A stretch of 64,000 bases of DNA from Pyrrhosoma nymphula (lineage: Eukaryota > Arthropoda > Insecta > Odonata > Coenagrionidae), in assembly GCA_963573305.1 (NCBI GenBank), contig OY754339.1, positions 8,417,941 to 8,481,940 on the forward strand. Reading direction: 5' to 3'. Position 1 is the stretch's first letter, and each line of letters opens with the position of its first letter. A model generated the notes under the pieces. That model worked only from the letters and a program-made list of their open reading frames with translations. It had not been told where the DNA came from and did not search any database. The translations under genes were made by a program, and so were the position numbers. Positions 56,101-64,000 of the stretch are shown in pieces.

Positions 56101-59100
56101 TTCTTCAAAAACAGCTACGGGCGTACTGACAGCGTTACACAGATGTTAAACGAACTAGGCTGGGAGCCGCTAGAGACTCGGAGGCTGCGCGCTAGGCTTA
56201 GATTACTTGAGCAATTAAGAATAGATATCTTTAAGAGCGACACGGAGAACATAATATTTGAACCCCACTATCTTTCCAGGTCCGACACAAACGATAAATT
56301 AAGAGAGATATTTTGCCGAACGGATAGGTATGGGAATTCGTTTTTCCCCCGAACAATAAGGGACTAATAAATGCTAGGCGTAATTTCATTAGAGCGTTTC
56401 CTTAATATATTTACACGGCTGGTGTCCTAACACTCCCCGCCACACGCCTGTTGAGGTGGCTTGTGGGGTAGTATGTAGTTGTAGATGATGTAGATTGAGT
56501 TAAAATCGAGAGAACCTATCAGAGTATATCAGCCACATTTGTTCTTCAAAACAAACATAAAAGTAATCAACCCTATTTTATTTTGGTAATTAAATGGATA
56601 AGTAACATTTAGTGGATATTTCTTTATTACTTAACTGCTTTACCGTTTGAACTAATGACAATTTTAGCCTTATTGGAAAGGAAATAACTTACGTCCATGT
56701 AGGCGGGGTTGTTATCAACGGCTTCGACGATCTTGGCGAATTCGGGAGACTTGAGGAAAGCAACTGCCTCCTGAACCTCAGGGTCGTTCTGTATATGATT
56801 TGCTACGATGCCGAGGATCTTGTCGATGGGGATGAGGGCGGCAAACTCCTTGAAGAGGTCGTCGAGGTGTGTGCCGAGACGGAGGCTCCTGGATCCCCAG
56901 TGGAAGAAGTCATCAATTGCCTTTTGGATAGCTGCGACGTCAATTCCGTTGGCTTTTAGACGGTCGAGCATGTCTTGGTACTCGGGCATAGCTTTGACGT
57001 CAGCGACGAGCTGAGCGAATTCCGGAGACATGAGCTTGGCGAGGAGGGCCAGGTAGTCGGGGTCGTTCTTGAGCTTGTTGTTGTAGAAGTCCTTCATCTC
57101 CTGGAGTGGCAGCACGGCTAGAATCTCATCTATCATTCCTAGGATTGTGCGGGACTGGCGACGGGGAGGGACGATGGGTGGAATGCCAAAGATGTTGTGG
57201 AGGAGATTGACGTAGGAGTAGATGTCGACTCCGGCCTTGTAGATGTAGTCGAGCAACTGGAATGGTGAAAATTTTGTAAATGATAATGAATGCATAATAA
57301 AATTATTCTGGATGCTGATATATGTGCTTGCTTGAATATATGATGACGGAATATTTGAGTATAATCTTTGTTATATGTTTTTTAAATTTTTATGAATTGT
57401 TTAAATTTGAGAAATAATAGGAATTGGGATTTATTTGTTTTTTTTCCTATTTGGATGTATTTTTTGAAGGTTCGTTTTACACTTTTATTAAATATGTCAC
57501 CAAAAGTTTATTTTTGATTGATTTGTTCTTTTATTATTTATTTTTCTGTACGGCGACAATTATCATTTTGATATATGCTTTTCCGTTGAAAATGCACATG
57601 TAACTTATAAACTTTCTCTTTTTTTGAGCTTAATAAAAGCACTACCAATTTCAATATTTTGTAATTCATATATTTCTTGAATTTACGATCAGGCGAAAAT
57701 TAGGAAACTTACGTTTGCAGACTTTGTCGTTCGATTTTTTAAATATATCTTGAGGTGTTTAAAATATTTTCTTTTCGGATGTGCAATGTCTTTTTTTATT
57801 GCTTGTCCACAATATTTTTTGTTATGTGTAGCATCGATTTGAAAATTTATGAAATTTTTAATATATAAATTTGGACATTTCAAGGCTATAACTTGTAAAA
57901 GTAAAATGTGTTGTGTAAAAACGTGTCAAATTTGGCCTCTTAATTTAAGCATAGTAAAGTGTGAAAAACAGTCATTTCTTTTTTAAATGTTAATGGATAC
58001 GTATTGTACCATTTATATCCTGACTTCAGGGAGTTATGCATTATGTTGAATAGGCTTTTGAAGCATATAATAAAGTTATTTTTATAGACGACCAGCAATT
58101 TTGGTCACTTGCGCCTTTGAAGATCGGTGGGTTTGTTGGAAGGGAATGGAATACGTTGGATATGGAGATGGAAAGGAACCCGGTGTTGGCAATAGCCTGC
58201 ACTTAACGAATGGTGCCGTGTGGGCACTTTTTAACGTCTAATACTACTACGGAAGGACTATTAACCTTGAATGGCTATCAAGTTAGGGTCTAGATTTTCA
58301 CTGAAATATGTACACCACTGTTGGGATTCGTCTCACGGACCCTAGGGATGGGAGGTCATCAATTTAGCCCACACGTAAATGCGATCCCCTTTTAATACAT
58401 ATTCCGCAATTCGTTTTTTGGTGGTTATTAGGGTAGGTGAACAACAGCTGAGGAGGTTCGATCATTTGAGGTGAGATGGGTTGGCTAGCGAAACATTATT
58501 TCGGAGTGGAGGAAGGGTGGAGAGAAACCCGGCGTCGAAATAACCATGCCCTTTATGAAAGGCACCAAAGGGACCACGATTGACGTCCCATTCGACGTAC
58601 GGAGTGCTGGACTTCAAATGCTCTTCTCATAGCAGTCAGGTAGGGATAGAGTTTCCCGTGACAAATGTCCACCACCACGGGAATTAGAACCTGAGCCTTC
58701 CTGAGATATTCGTGTTTCATAATTCGGTCTTACTGAAGGTTTTCAGTTTTCAAGATTCTCAACTTACGTCCATGTAGGCGGGGTTGTTATCAACGGCTTC
58801 GACGATCTTGGCGAATTCGGGAGACTTGAGGAAAGCAACTGCCTCTTGAACCTCAGGGTCGTTCTGGATGTGGGTGGCGATGATGCCGAGGACCTTATCG
58901 ATGGGGATGAGGGCCACGAACTCCTTGAAGAGGTCATCGAGGTGTGTGCCGAGACGGATGCTTCTTGATCCCCAGCCGAAGAAGTCATCAATTGCCTTTT
59001 GGATAGCTGCTACGTCAATTCCGTGGGATTTGAGACGTTCGAGCATGTCTTGGTACTCGGGCATGGCCTTGACGTCAGCGACGAGCTGAGCGAATTCCGG

Positions 59101-62100
59101 GGACATGAGCTTGGCGAGGAGGGCCATGAAGTCGGGGTCGTTCTTGAGCTTGTTGTTGTAGAAGTCCTGCATCTCCTGGAGTGGCAGCACGGCTAGAATC
59201 TCATCTATCATTCCTAGGATTGTGCGGGACTGGCGACGGGGAGGGACGATGGGTGGAATACCAAAGATGTTGTGGAGGAGATTGACATAGGAGTAGATGT
59301 CGACTCCGGCCTTGTAGATGAAGTCGAGCAACTGCAGTGGAATAAAATATATGGAATTATGAGTATTGGCTAGGGCAGCATTAGTGGGTGTTAAATTATA
59401 CTCTGTATATATTGATATCTAGGAAATGTCAACACCACGGATATGAACAATTTTTTTTGGATTAGGTTCTAGATTATCTTGCAAGCTCGACGTAAGTTTA
59501 ACGAAACAGTAGTAAACTGGATGCGCGTCATTCTGAGTGATCGTAAGCAAAAAGTAGTTCTTGACGGAATTAGCTCTGATGTAGTTAAAGTGACATCAGG
59601 TGTACCACAAGGAAGAGTAATCGGCCCCTCTTTTGTTCATTATATATATAAATGACCTATGCTCTCGAATTAGCAGTAAAATACGTTTATTTGATGACGA
59701 CACTGTCATCTATCGCTATATTCGTGATCACCTTGACTTTGAAATTTTTTATTATCGTATATAAACAACGTTCATGTGTGGAGCCAAGAGTGGGGACTCG
59801 AACTTAATCTGAGCAAATGCACGGCGGTACATTTCCTTCGGAGGTCGTCCAACTATCCCCATGTGTATGCTGTGGATGGTGTTAACATAAAGGCGACAGA
59901 TGAAGTGAAGTATCTGGGAGTTACGACAACCTCGAACGTATCGTGGGGAACACACATAAGAAATGTTAGTCGCTGAACTCTGAGGAAGCTAGGATTCGTC
60001 AAGCGTATTGTGGGAAGATTTGTAGACGAAAAAGTAAATGAGAGTTGCTAATTCTCGCTCGTCCGGCCACACCATGAAAATGCGGCGAGCATATGGGATC
60101 CGGCGCAGAAAGACTTAATTCGGGAACTTAATAAAATACAAAGGAAAGCTGCGCGTATCATCAAAAACAGCTACGGGCGTACATAAAGCGTAACACAGAT
60201 GTTAAACGAATTTGGCTGGGAGCCACTAGAGTCGGAGGCAGCGCGCTAGGCTTAGATTACTTGAGCAATTAAGAATCTTTAAGAGCGAAACGGAGAACAT
60301 CATATTAGAACCCCAATACCTTTACAGGTCTGACAGAAACGATAAATTAAGAGAGATATTTTGCCGAACGGATAGGTATGTGAATTCGTTTTTACCCCTA
60401 AGAATAAGGGACTAATAAATGCTAGGCGTAATTTCATTAGAGCGTTTCCTTAATATATTTACACGGCTGGTGTCCTAACACTCCCCGCCACACGCCTGTT
60501 GAGGTGGCTTGTGGGGTAGTATGTAGTTGTAGATGATGTAGATTGAGTTAAAATCGAGAGAACCTATCAGAGTATATCAGCCACATTTGTTCTTCAAAAC
60601 AAACATAAAAGTAATCAACCCTATTTTATTTTGGTAATTAAATGGATAAGTAACATTTAGTGGATATTTCTTTATTAATTAACTGCTTTACCGTTTGAAC
60701 TAATGACAATTTTAGCCTTATTGGAAAGGAAATAACTTACGTCCATGTAGGCGGGGTTGTTATCAACGGCTTCGACGATCTTGGCGAATTCGGGAGACTT
60801 GAGGAAAGCAACTGCCTCCTGAACCTCAGGGTCGTTCTGTATATGATTTGCTACGATGCCGAGGATCTTGTCGATGGGGATGAGGGCGGCAAACTCCTTG
60901 AAGAGGTCGTCGAGGTGGGTGCCGAGACGGAGGCTCCTGGATCCCCAGTGGAAGAAGTCATCAATTGCCTTTTGGATAGCTGCGACGTCAATTCCGTTGG
61001 CTTTTAGACGGTCGAGCATGTCTTGGTACTCGGGCATAGCTTTGACGTCAGCGACGAGCTGAGCGAATTCCGGAGACATGAGCTTGGCGAGGAGGGCCAG
61101 GTAGTCGGGGTCGTTCTTGAGCTTGTTGTTGTAGAAGTCCTTCATCTCCTGGAGTGGCAGCACGGCTAGAATCTCATCTATCATTCCTAGGATTGTGCGG
61201 GACTGGCGACGGGGAGGGACGATGGGTGGAATGCCAAAGATGTTGTGGAGGAGATTGACGTAGGAGTAGATGTCGACTCCGGCCTTGTAGATGTAGTCGA
61301 GCAACTGGAATGGTGAAAATTTTGTAAATGATAATGAATGCATAATAAAATTATTCTGGATGCTGATATATGTGCTTGCTTGAATATATGATGACGGAAT
61401 ATTTGAGTATATTTTTTGTTATATGTTTTTTAAATTTTTATGAATTGTTTAAATTTGAGAAATAATAGGAATTGGATTTTATTTGTTTTTTTTCCTATTT
61501 GGATGTATTTTTTGGAATGTTCGTGTTACACATTTATTAATTATGTCACCAAAAGTTTATTTTTGATTGATTTGTTCTTTTATTATATATTTTTCTTTGC
61601 GACGACAATTATCTTTTTGATATATGCTTTTCCGTTGAAAATGCACATGTAACTTATAAACTTTATCTTTTTTTGAGCTTAATAACAGCACTACCAATTT
61701 CAATATTTTGTAATTCATATATTTCTTGAATTTACGATCAGGCGGAAAATTAGGAAACATACGTTTGCAGACTTTGTCGATTGATTATTTAAAAATATAT
61801 CTTGAGGTGTTAAAAATATTTTCTTTTTGGATGTGCAATGTCTTTTATTGTTGCATGTCCAAAATTTTTTTGTTATGTGTAGCACCGATTTGAAAATTAA
61901 TGAAATTTTTAATATATAAATTTGGACATTTCAAGGCTATAATTTGTAAAAGTAAAATGTGTTGTGTAAAACGTGTCAAATTTGGCCTCTTAATTTAAGC
62001 ATAGTAAAGTGTGAAAAACAGTCATTTCTTTTTTAAATGTTAATGGATACGTGTTGTACCATTTATATCCTGACTTCAGGGAGTTATGCATTATGTTGAA

Positions 62101-63381
62101 TAGGCTTTTGAAGCATATAATAAAGTTATTTTTATAGACGACCAGCAATTTTGGTCACTTGCGCCTTTGAAGATCGGTGGGTTTGTTGGAAGGGAATGGA
62201 ATACGTTGGATATGGAGATGGAAAGGAACCCGGCGTTGGCAATAGCCTGCACTTAACGAATGGTGCCGTATGGGCACTTTTTAACGTCTAATACTACTAC
62301 GGAAGGACTATTAACCTTGAATGGCTATCAAGTTAGGGTCTAGATTTTCACTGAAATACGTACACCACTGTTGGGATTCGTCTCACGGACCCTAGGGATG
62401 GGAGGTCATCAATTTAGCCCACACGTAAATGCGATCACCTTTTAATACATATTCCGCAATTCGTTTTTTGGTGGTTATTAGGGTAGGTGAACAACAGCTG
62501 AGGAGGTTCGATCATTTGAGGTGAGATGGGTTGGCTAGCGAAACATTATTTGGGAGTGGAGAAAGGGTGGAGAGAAACCCGGCGTCGAAATAACCAAGCC
62601 CTTTATGAAAGGCACCAAAGGGACCACGATTGACGTCCCATTCGACGGACGGAGAGCTGACTTTCAAATGCTCTTCACATAGCAGTCAGGTAGGGATAGA
62701 GTTTCCCGTGACAAATGTCCACCACCACGGGAATTAGAACCTGAGCCTTCCTAAGATTTTCTTGTTTCATAATTCGGTCTTACTGAAGGTTTTAAGTTTT
62801 CAAGATTCTTAACTTACGTCAATGTAGGCGGGGTTGTTATCAACGGCTTCGACGATCTTGGCGAATTCGGGAGACTTGAGGAAAGCAACTGCCTCCTGAA
62901 CCTCAGGGTCGTTCTGGATGTGGGTGGCGATGATGCCGAGGACCTTGTCGATGGGGATGAGGGCCACGAACTCCTTGAAGAGGTCATCGAGGTGTGTGCC
63001 GAGACGGATGCTTCTTGATCCCCAGCCGAAGAAGTCATCAATTGCCTTTTGGATAGCTGCTACGTCAATTCCGTGTGACTTGAGACGTTCGAGCATGTCT
63101 TGGTACTCGGGCATGGCCTTGACGTCAGCGACGAGCTGAGCGAATTCCGGGGACATGAGCTTGGCGAGGAGGGCCATGAAGTCGGGGTCGTTCTTGAGCT
63201 TGTTGTTGTAGAAGTCCTGCATCTCCTGGAGGGGCAGCACTGCAAGGATCTCATCTATCATACCGAGGATGGTACGGGACTGGCGACGGGGAGGGACGAT
63301 GGGTGGAATGTTAAAGATGCCGTGGAGGAAATTGATGTAGGCGTAGATATCGACTCCGGCATTGTAGATGAAGTCGAGCAA
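46783..63381 (-). CDS. Bla g 1 / G12-like insect allergen-repeat protein gene, 3' nine exons (5' end outside window)
   Basis: Multi-exon minus-strand gene: exons 63381-62818, 61304-60741, 59331-58768, 57256-56693, 55277-54714, 53294-52731, 51412-50849, 49530-48967 and 47157-46783. All eight internal exons are 564 bp and phase 0-0, with CAG acceptors and GTAAGT donors. No stop interrupts the joined frame, giving 1,628 residues in the window. Each exon holds two repeats with NDPx, SPEF and a following hydrophobic segment at residues 64/77 and 157/170. This is the insect-allergen-repeat (Ins_allergen_rp) family of Bla g 1, mosquito G12 and related midgut proteins. In Bla g 1 paired repeats form a helical shell around a lipid-filled cavity, and the protein is secreted into the gut. 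I infer a similar secreted gut role. A signal peptide exon should lie beyond 64000. Seventeen complete repeats are visible if all exons are spliced together. Alternatively the array is several genes whose first exons I cannot see. Confidence 0.85.
47158..48966 (-). other. Intron between terminal exon 1 and exon 2
   Basis: 1.8 kb, AT-rich, bounded by GTAAGT (48966-48961) and CTGCAG. It lacks the RT and MITE insertions seen in other introns. I recognise nothing further in it. The 83-codon minus frame at 48478-48729 is not supported. Confidence 0.7.
48967..49530 (-). CDS. Exon 2 of the allergen-repeat gene
   Basis: 564 bp, 188 residues. Starts LLDFLYKAGIDIYSYVNLLH after acceptor TTTTCTTGCAG and ends NNPAFKD before GTAAGT. 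Variant residues: MLTRLKDHGID, FFGWGSRSLRLG, EFVALIPIDKIIGIVATH. It is the only internal exon ending AFKD instead of AYMD or AYID. Repeat 1 has NDPD at 64-67 and SPEF at 77-80; repeat 2 has NDPE at 157-160 and SPEF at 170-173, so the internal period is 93 residues. The two linkers with basic residues, RRQSRT (32-37) and SRSLR (122-126), separate the repeats. Confidence 0.85.
49531..50848 (-). other. Intron between exons 2 and 3
   Basis: About 1.3 kb with GTAAGT donor and TTGCAG acceptor. It contains the MITE at 49741-50191. It is apparently identical to the next intron (51413-52730). Confidence 0.75.
49741..50191. mobile_element. TA-flanked Tc1-mariner-type MITE, copy 1
   Basis: Starts CCGTATTTCTCCGAATATAT (then GCCGC) and ends with the complement of CCACATTACTCCGAATATAA (then GC), with TA on both sides (49739-49740, 50192-50193). 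CTCCGAATATA is the shared core of the terminal inverted repeat. A second internal set (TAAGCCGCACCTCGAACATA) repeats the motif. It is non-coding. Confidence 0.7.
50849..51412 (-). CDS. Exon 3 of the allergen-repeat gene
   Basis: 564 bp, 188 residues. The first half matches exon 2 (LLDFLYKAGID, MLTRLKDHGID, FFGWG) except RRHSRT in place of RRQSRT. The second half reads EFAALIPIDKILGIVATH and ends NNPAYMD, identical to exon 4. The donor is GTAAGT and the acceptor TTGCAG. Repeat landmarks are as in exon 2. Confidence 0.85.
51413..52730 (-). other. Intron between exons 3 and 4
   Basis: Near-perfect copy of the intron at 49531-50848, including the MITE. Donor GTAAGT and acceptor TTGCAG. Confidence 0.75.
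51623..52073. mobile_element. TA-flanked Tc1-mariner-type MITE, copy 2
   Basis: Same element as at 49741-50191, shifted by 1882 bases. It was multiplied by the segmental duplication and not by a second transposition, because the flanks are shared as well. Confidence 0.7.
52731..53294 (-). CDS. Exon 4 of the allergen-repeat gene (chimeric)
   Basis: 564 bp, 188 residues. The 5' two-thirds is of the type-B form also seen in exons 6 and 8: LLDYIYKAGVD, MKDFYNNKLKNDPDYLALL, MLDRLKANGID, FFHWGSRSLRLG. The 3' third (EFAALIPIDKILGIVATH, AYMD) is apparently identical to exon 3, including the adjacent intron. The switch lies near 52907-52940, so the exon is a product of unequal exchange or conversion. 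Acceptor CCACTTCAG, donor GTAAGT. The reading frame is unharmed. Confidence 0.85.
53440..54385 (+). pseudogene. Non-LTR RT fragment in intron, copy 1
   Basis: Plus strand, antisense to the gene. QARRKFNEPVVNCIRDFLCN, then RKQKVVLDGISS, then VTSGVQQGSVIGPLLFIIYI, which matches the LINE RT SGVPQGSxLGPLLFxIYINDL motif. The later LFDDDSLIY takes the place of the FADD box, then ELNLSKCTAVHLFRRSSN follows. Many stops and frameshifts. The 5' part (endonuclease) is missing. The same fragment sits in homologous positions at 55410-56385 and 59460-60420. Confidence 0.75.
54445..54652 (-). repeat. SINE-like repeat, copy 1
   Basis: On the minus strand: GGCTCAGGTTCTAATTCCCG (B-box-like), then TGGTGGTGGACATTTTCCAC, then GGCAAACTCG. 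Copies at 58497-58706 and 62550-62756 sit at the same place, just after the splice donor of the next exon. Confidence 0.5.
54714..55277 (-). CDS. Exon 5 of the allergen-repeat gene
   Basis: 564 bp, 188 residues, type-A form: LLDFIYKAGVDIYSYVNLLH, MQDFYNNKLKNDPDFMALL, MLERLKSHGID, FFGWGSRSIRLG, EFVALIPIDKVLGIIATH, ending NNPAYMD. Nearly identical at DNA level to exon 7 (offset 4054), with a few silent changes. Acceptor CCACTGCAG, donor GTAAGT. The 4.05-kb two-exon module begins here. Confidence 0.85.
55278..56692 (-). other. Intron between exons 5 and 6
   Basis: Bounded by GTAAGT and CACTGCAG. Carries RT fragment copy 2. The end near exon 6 contains GTAGTATGTAGTTGTAGATG, probably the 3' tail of the same LINE. 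Confidence 0.7.
55410..56385 (+). pseudogene. Non-LTR RT fragment in intron, copy 2
   Basis: The best-preserved copy: a plus frame of 143 codons (55417-55848) includes VTSGVPQGRVIGPLLFIIYI, then NDLCSRISSKIRLFDDDALI (FDDD in place of FADD), then EWGLELNLSKCTALHYFW and VYAVDGVNMKATD before a stop. Further frames run to about 56370. The residue before the catalytic DD pair is D instead of the usual A, shared by the copies, so their source was probably already altered. Confidence 0.75.
56693..57256 (-). CDS. Exon 6 of the allergen-repeat gene
   Basis: 564 bp, 188 residues, type-B form: LLDYIYKAGVDIYSYVNLLH, MKDFYNNKLKNDPDYLALL, MLDRLKANGID, FFHWGSRSLRLG, EFAALIPIDKILGIVANH, ending NNPAYMD. IVANH (Asn for Thr) is shared only with exon 8. 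Acceptor CACCATTCCAG, donor GTAAGT. Partner of exon 8 at an offset of 4048 bases. Confidence 0.85.
57257..58767 (-). other. Intron between exons 6 and 7
   Basis: AT-rich, with T-rich stretches. It contains a unique ~300-bp segment near 58080-58400 (CAGCAATTTTGGTCACTTGC onward) and the SINE-like repeat at 58497-58706. Homologous to 61305-62817. Confidence 0.7.
58497..58706 (-). repeat. SINE-like repeat, copy 2
   Basis: Matches 54445-54652 with scattered differences. It lies just past the donor of exon 7. Confidence 0.5.
58768..59331 (-). CDS. Exon 7 of the allergen-repeat gene
   Basis: 564 bp, 188 residues. Protein identical to exon 5 as far as I can see, with only silent differences (for example CCTCTTGAACC in place of CCTCCTGAACC at 58843). 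Acceptor CCACTGCAG, donor GTAAGT. Type-A form (MLERLKSHGID, SRSIRLG, DKVLGIIATH). Confidence 0.85.
59332..60740 (-). other. Intron between exons 7 and 8
   Basis: Homologous to 55278-56692, with GTAAGT donor and CACTGCAG acceptor. Carries RT fragment copy 3. Confidence 0.7.
59460..60420 (+). pseudogene. Non-LTR RT fragment in intron, copy 3
   Basis: Same fragment as at 55410-56385. VTSGVPQGRVIGP is followed by a frameshift at the run of C and T bases (59625-59635). Then LFDDDTVIY and ELNLSKCTAVHFLRRSSNYP (59776 onward). Multiplied with the module. Confidence 0.75.
60741..61304 (-). CDS. Exon 8 of the allergen-repeat gene
   Basis: 564 bp, 188 residues, type-B form, protein identical to exon 6 as far as compared. 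At DNA level it shares GGTGGGTGCC (60911-60920) with exon 4 where exon 6 has GGTGTGTGCC, so small patches have moved between copies. Acceptor CACCATTCCAG, donor GTAAGT. Confidence 0.85.
61305..62817 (-). other. Intron between exons 8 and 9
   Basis: Homologous to 57257-58767 with scattered substitutions and short indels, so slightly older than the exon identities suggest. Contains the SINE-like repeat at 62550-62756. Confidence 0.7.
62550..62756 (-). repeat. SINE-like repeat, copy 3
   Basis: Matches the copies at 54445 and 58497. Located just past the donor of exon 9. Confidence 0.5.
62818..63381 (-). CDS. Exon 9 of the allergen-repeat gene (most upstream in window)
   Basis: 564 bp, 188 residues. 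The 3' part is type A (MLERLKSHGID, FFGWGSRSIRLG, DKVLGIIATH), ending NNPAYID. The first 30 residues diverge: LLDFIYNAGVDIYAYINFLH, then GIFNIPP, against KAG...YSYVNLLHNIFGIPP elsewhere. The codons for ILGMIDEI resemble those of the terminal exon. Acceptor GTAATCCATTCCAG, donor GTAAGT. The frame is open upstream of the acceptor to 63459, but the conserved splice context argues against an ATG there. Confidence 0.85.
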
Positions 63382-64000
63382 CTGGAATGGATTACATTTG
63401 ATAGACCTTTCAGGATATAGCTGGTGGATTTTGAGAGAGTAATGAAAAGTATAGGACACTGTGGTTATAACCCGCTAATTTATTTCTCATTATGAATGTC
63501 ATGATATTTGTGATACATTTAGATGAACGACAAGGGCTCTCTGTTTACTTATGCCTTTGATTCCACATTAACTTGATTAAATTCACTAGTCTTCAGTTCA
63601 CAACTAATAACTTGCAGTTTATATGTCGTTAGGGAATGTTTAATCAAATCATATTTTTGTATTTGAATTGAAATTTTATCGGGAATTACAAAATAAGATG
63701 TTGAATATGTAAGGGTAAGAGTCTGGATGTAGATTGCTTAGGTTAGTTTATGTACCATTTAAATCGAGCTTTCGTGTTCGAATCAGAGATTATTATTTCG
63801 GATCAAACCGAATCGAGCCTTACAAAAAATTTCGAATCGAATGGAAACGAATATTTAAAATTGTTGTTAGCGAATCCAATCAAACTAAACAAACTTGCTT
63901 GGGAATCGAATTCGAATCTAAATAAAATGAGCAAGCTTTTGCAGAGTTAAAGTAATTACGATTTTCACCATATTTCAAGGAATTACTTTAAGAATATTCT
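63382..64000 (-). other. Intron sequence upstream of exon 9, cut by the window end
   Basis: AT-rich, unlike the other introns. 63765-63915 carries repeated TCGAATCGAA/GAATCGAAT motifs. Short plus frames here (63734-63925, 63750-63950) reflect this repeat and are not genes. Confidence 0.5.

Larger units (their letters stand above)
54714..58767. repeat. 4.05-kb two-exon module, copy 1 (exons 5-6 with introns)
   Basis: Exon 5, RT-bearing intron, exon 6 and SINE-bearing intron, repeated at 58768-62817 with an offset of about 4,050 bases and high identity throughout, introns included. Confidence 0.85.
58768..62817. repeat. 4.05-kb two-exon module, copy 2 (exons 7-8 with introns)
   Basis: Tandem partner of 54714-58767. 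The array starts a third time with exon 9 at 62818, but the module is not completed before the sequence changes at about 63382. Confidence 0.85.

Noticed and set aside
48943..63420. Open frames of 64-106 codons antisense or out of frame within the allergen exons, for example 50949-51170 plus and 63100-63420 plus
   Set aside because: They recur because the exons are near-identical. They are by-products of the coding strand's codon bias and have no splice or start context of their own.
48943..63459. Separate single-exon genes, one per 190-222-codon frame with its own ATG
   Set aside because: The ATGs lie upstream of perfect CAG acceptors or inside the conserved repeat, all frames run past GTAAGT donors into intron, and phase is 0 at every junction. 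A spliced gene explains all of this.
1..64000. CRISPR arrays, operons, ribosome binding sites, Rho-independent terminators
   Set aside because: The sequence is eukaryotic (introns, LINEs, SINEs). No array of short regularly spaced repeats with unique spacers is present.

Overview
The window is eukaryotic and most likely from an insect with a large, transposon-rich genome. The only clearly functional coding sequence is the 3' part of a Bla g 1 / G12-type insect-allergen-repeat gene (Ins_allergen_rp family), on the minus strand from about 46.7 kb to 63.4 kb. It has canonical GTAAGT donors, CAG acceptors, a stop codon and an AATAAA signal. The family is insect-typical (cockroach allergen Bla g 1, mosquito G12 and related midgut proteins). 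I cannot name the species. A cockroach, termite, stick insect, odonate or other large-genome insect would fit.

Layout. 0-7 kb holds a non-LTR reverse transcriptase tail, a 3.4-kb hAT element (1480-4896, near-perfect 8-bp target duplication) with a smaller inverted-repeat element and a Penelope-like fragment nested in it, and a decayed Penelope-like element (about 5.09-6.87 kb). 7.5-8.7 kb holds a TA microsatellite, a tRNA-derived SINE and a long hairpin. 9.4-10.8 kb holds a non-autonomous PIF/Harbinger-like element with a Myb/SANT ORF relic. 15.7-17.4 kb holds a tRNA-like SINE with a perfect palindrome and an RT fragment. 18285-21442 is a long-terminal-inverted-repeat element with a perfect 8-bp target duplication. 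23-31.5 kb holds a TTAA-flanked foldback element, a 0.64-kb inverted-repeat element, a pair of inverted TTAA elements, SINE-like repeats and a pogo/Tigger-like MITE. 35-39.6 kb holds an unexplained 199-codon ORF, a Penelope GIY-YIG fragment and another non-LTR RT relic. 39.6-46.7 kb holds no gene that I recognise.

The allergen-repeat gene has nine exons in the window. Eight internal exons are each exactly 564 bp (188 codons), phase 0 at both ends. A terminal exon of 375 bp carries the stop. Each internal exon holds two ~94-residue repeats in a shifted register, so every second repeat is completed only across a splice junction. Exons 4-9 (numbered from the 3' end) alternate between two sequence types. 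A 4.05-kb two-exon module has been duplicated in tandem, and a separate 1.88-kb exon-plus-intron unit is duplicated almost without change. Introns carry copies of the same RT fragment, SINE-like repeats and a TA-flanked MITE that were amplified with the exons. The 5' end, including any signal peptide exon and promoter, lies beyond base 64000.

Everything else is mobile-element debris. The transposons do not act together as a system, but they record nested insertions and, in the gene, unequal exchange.
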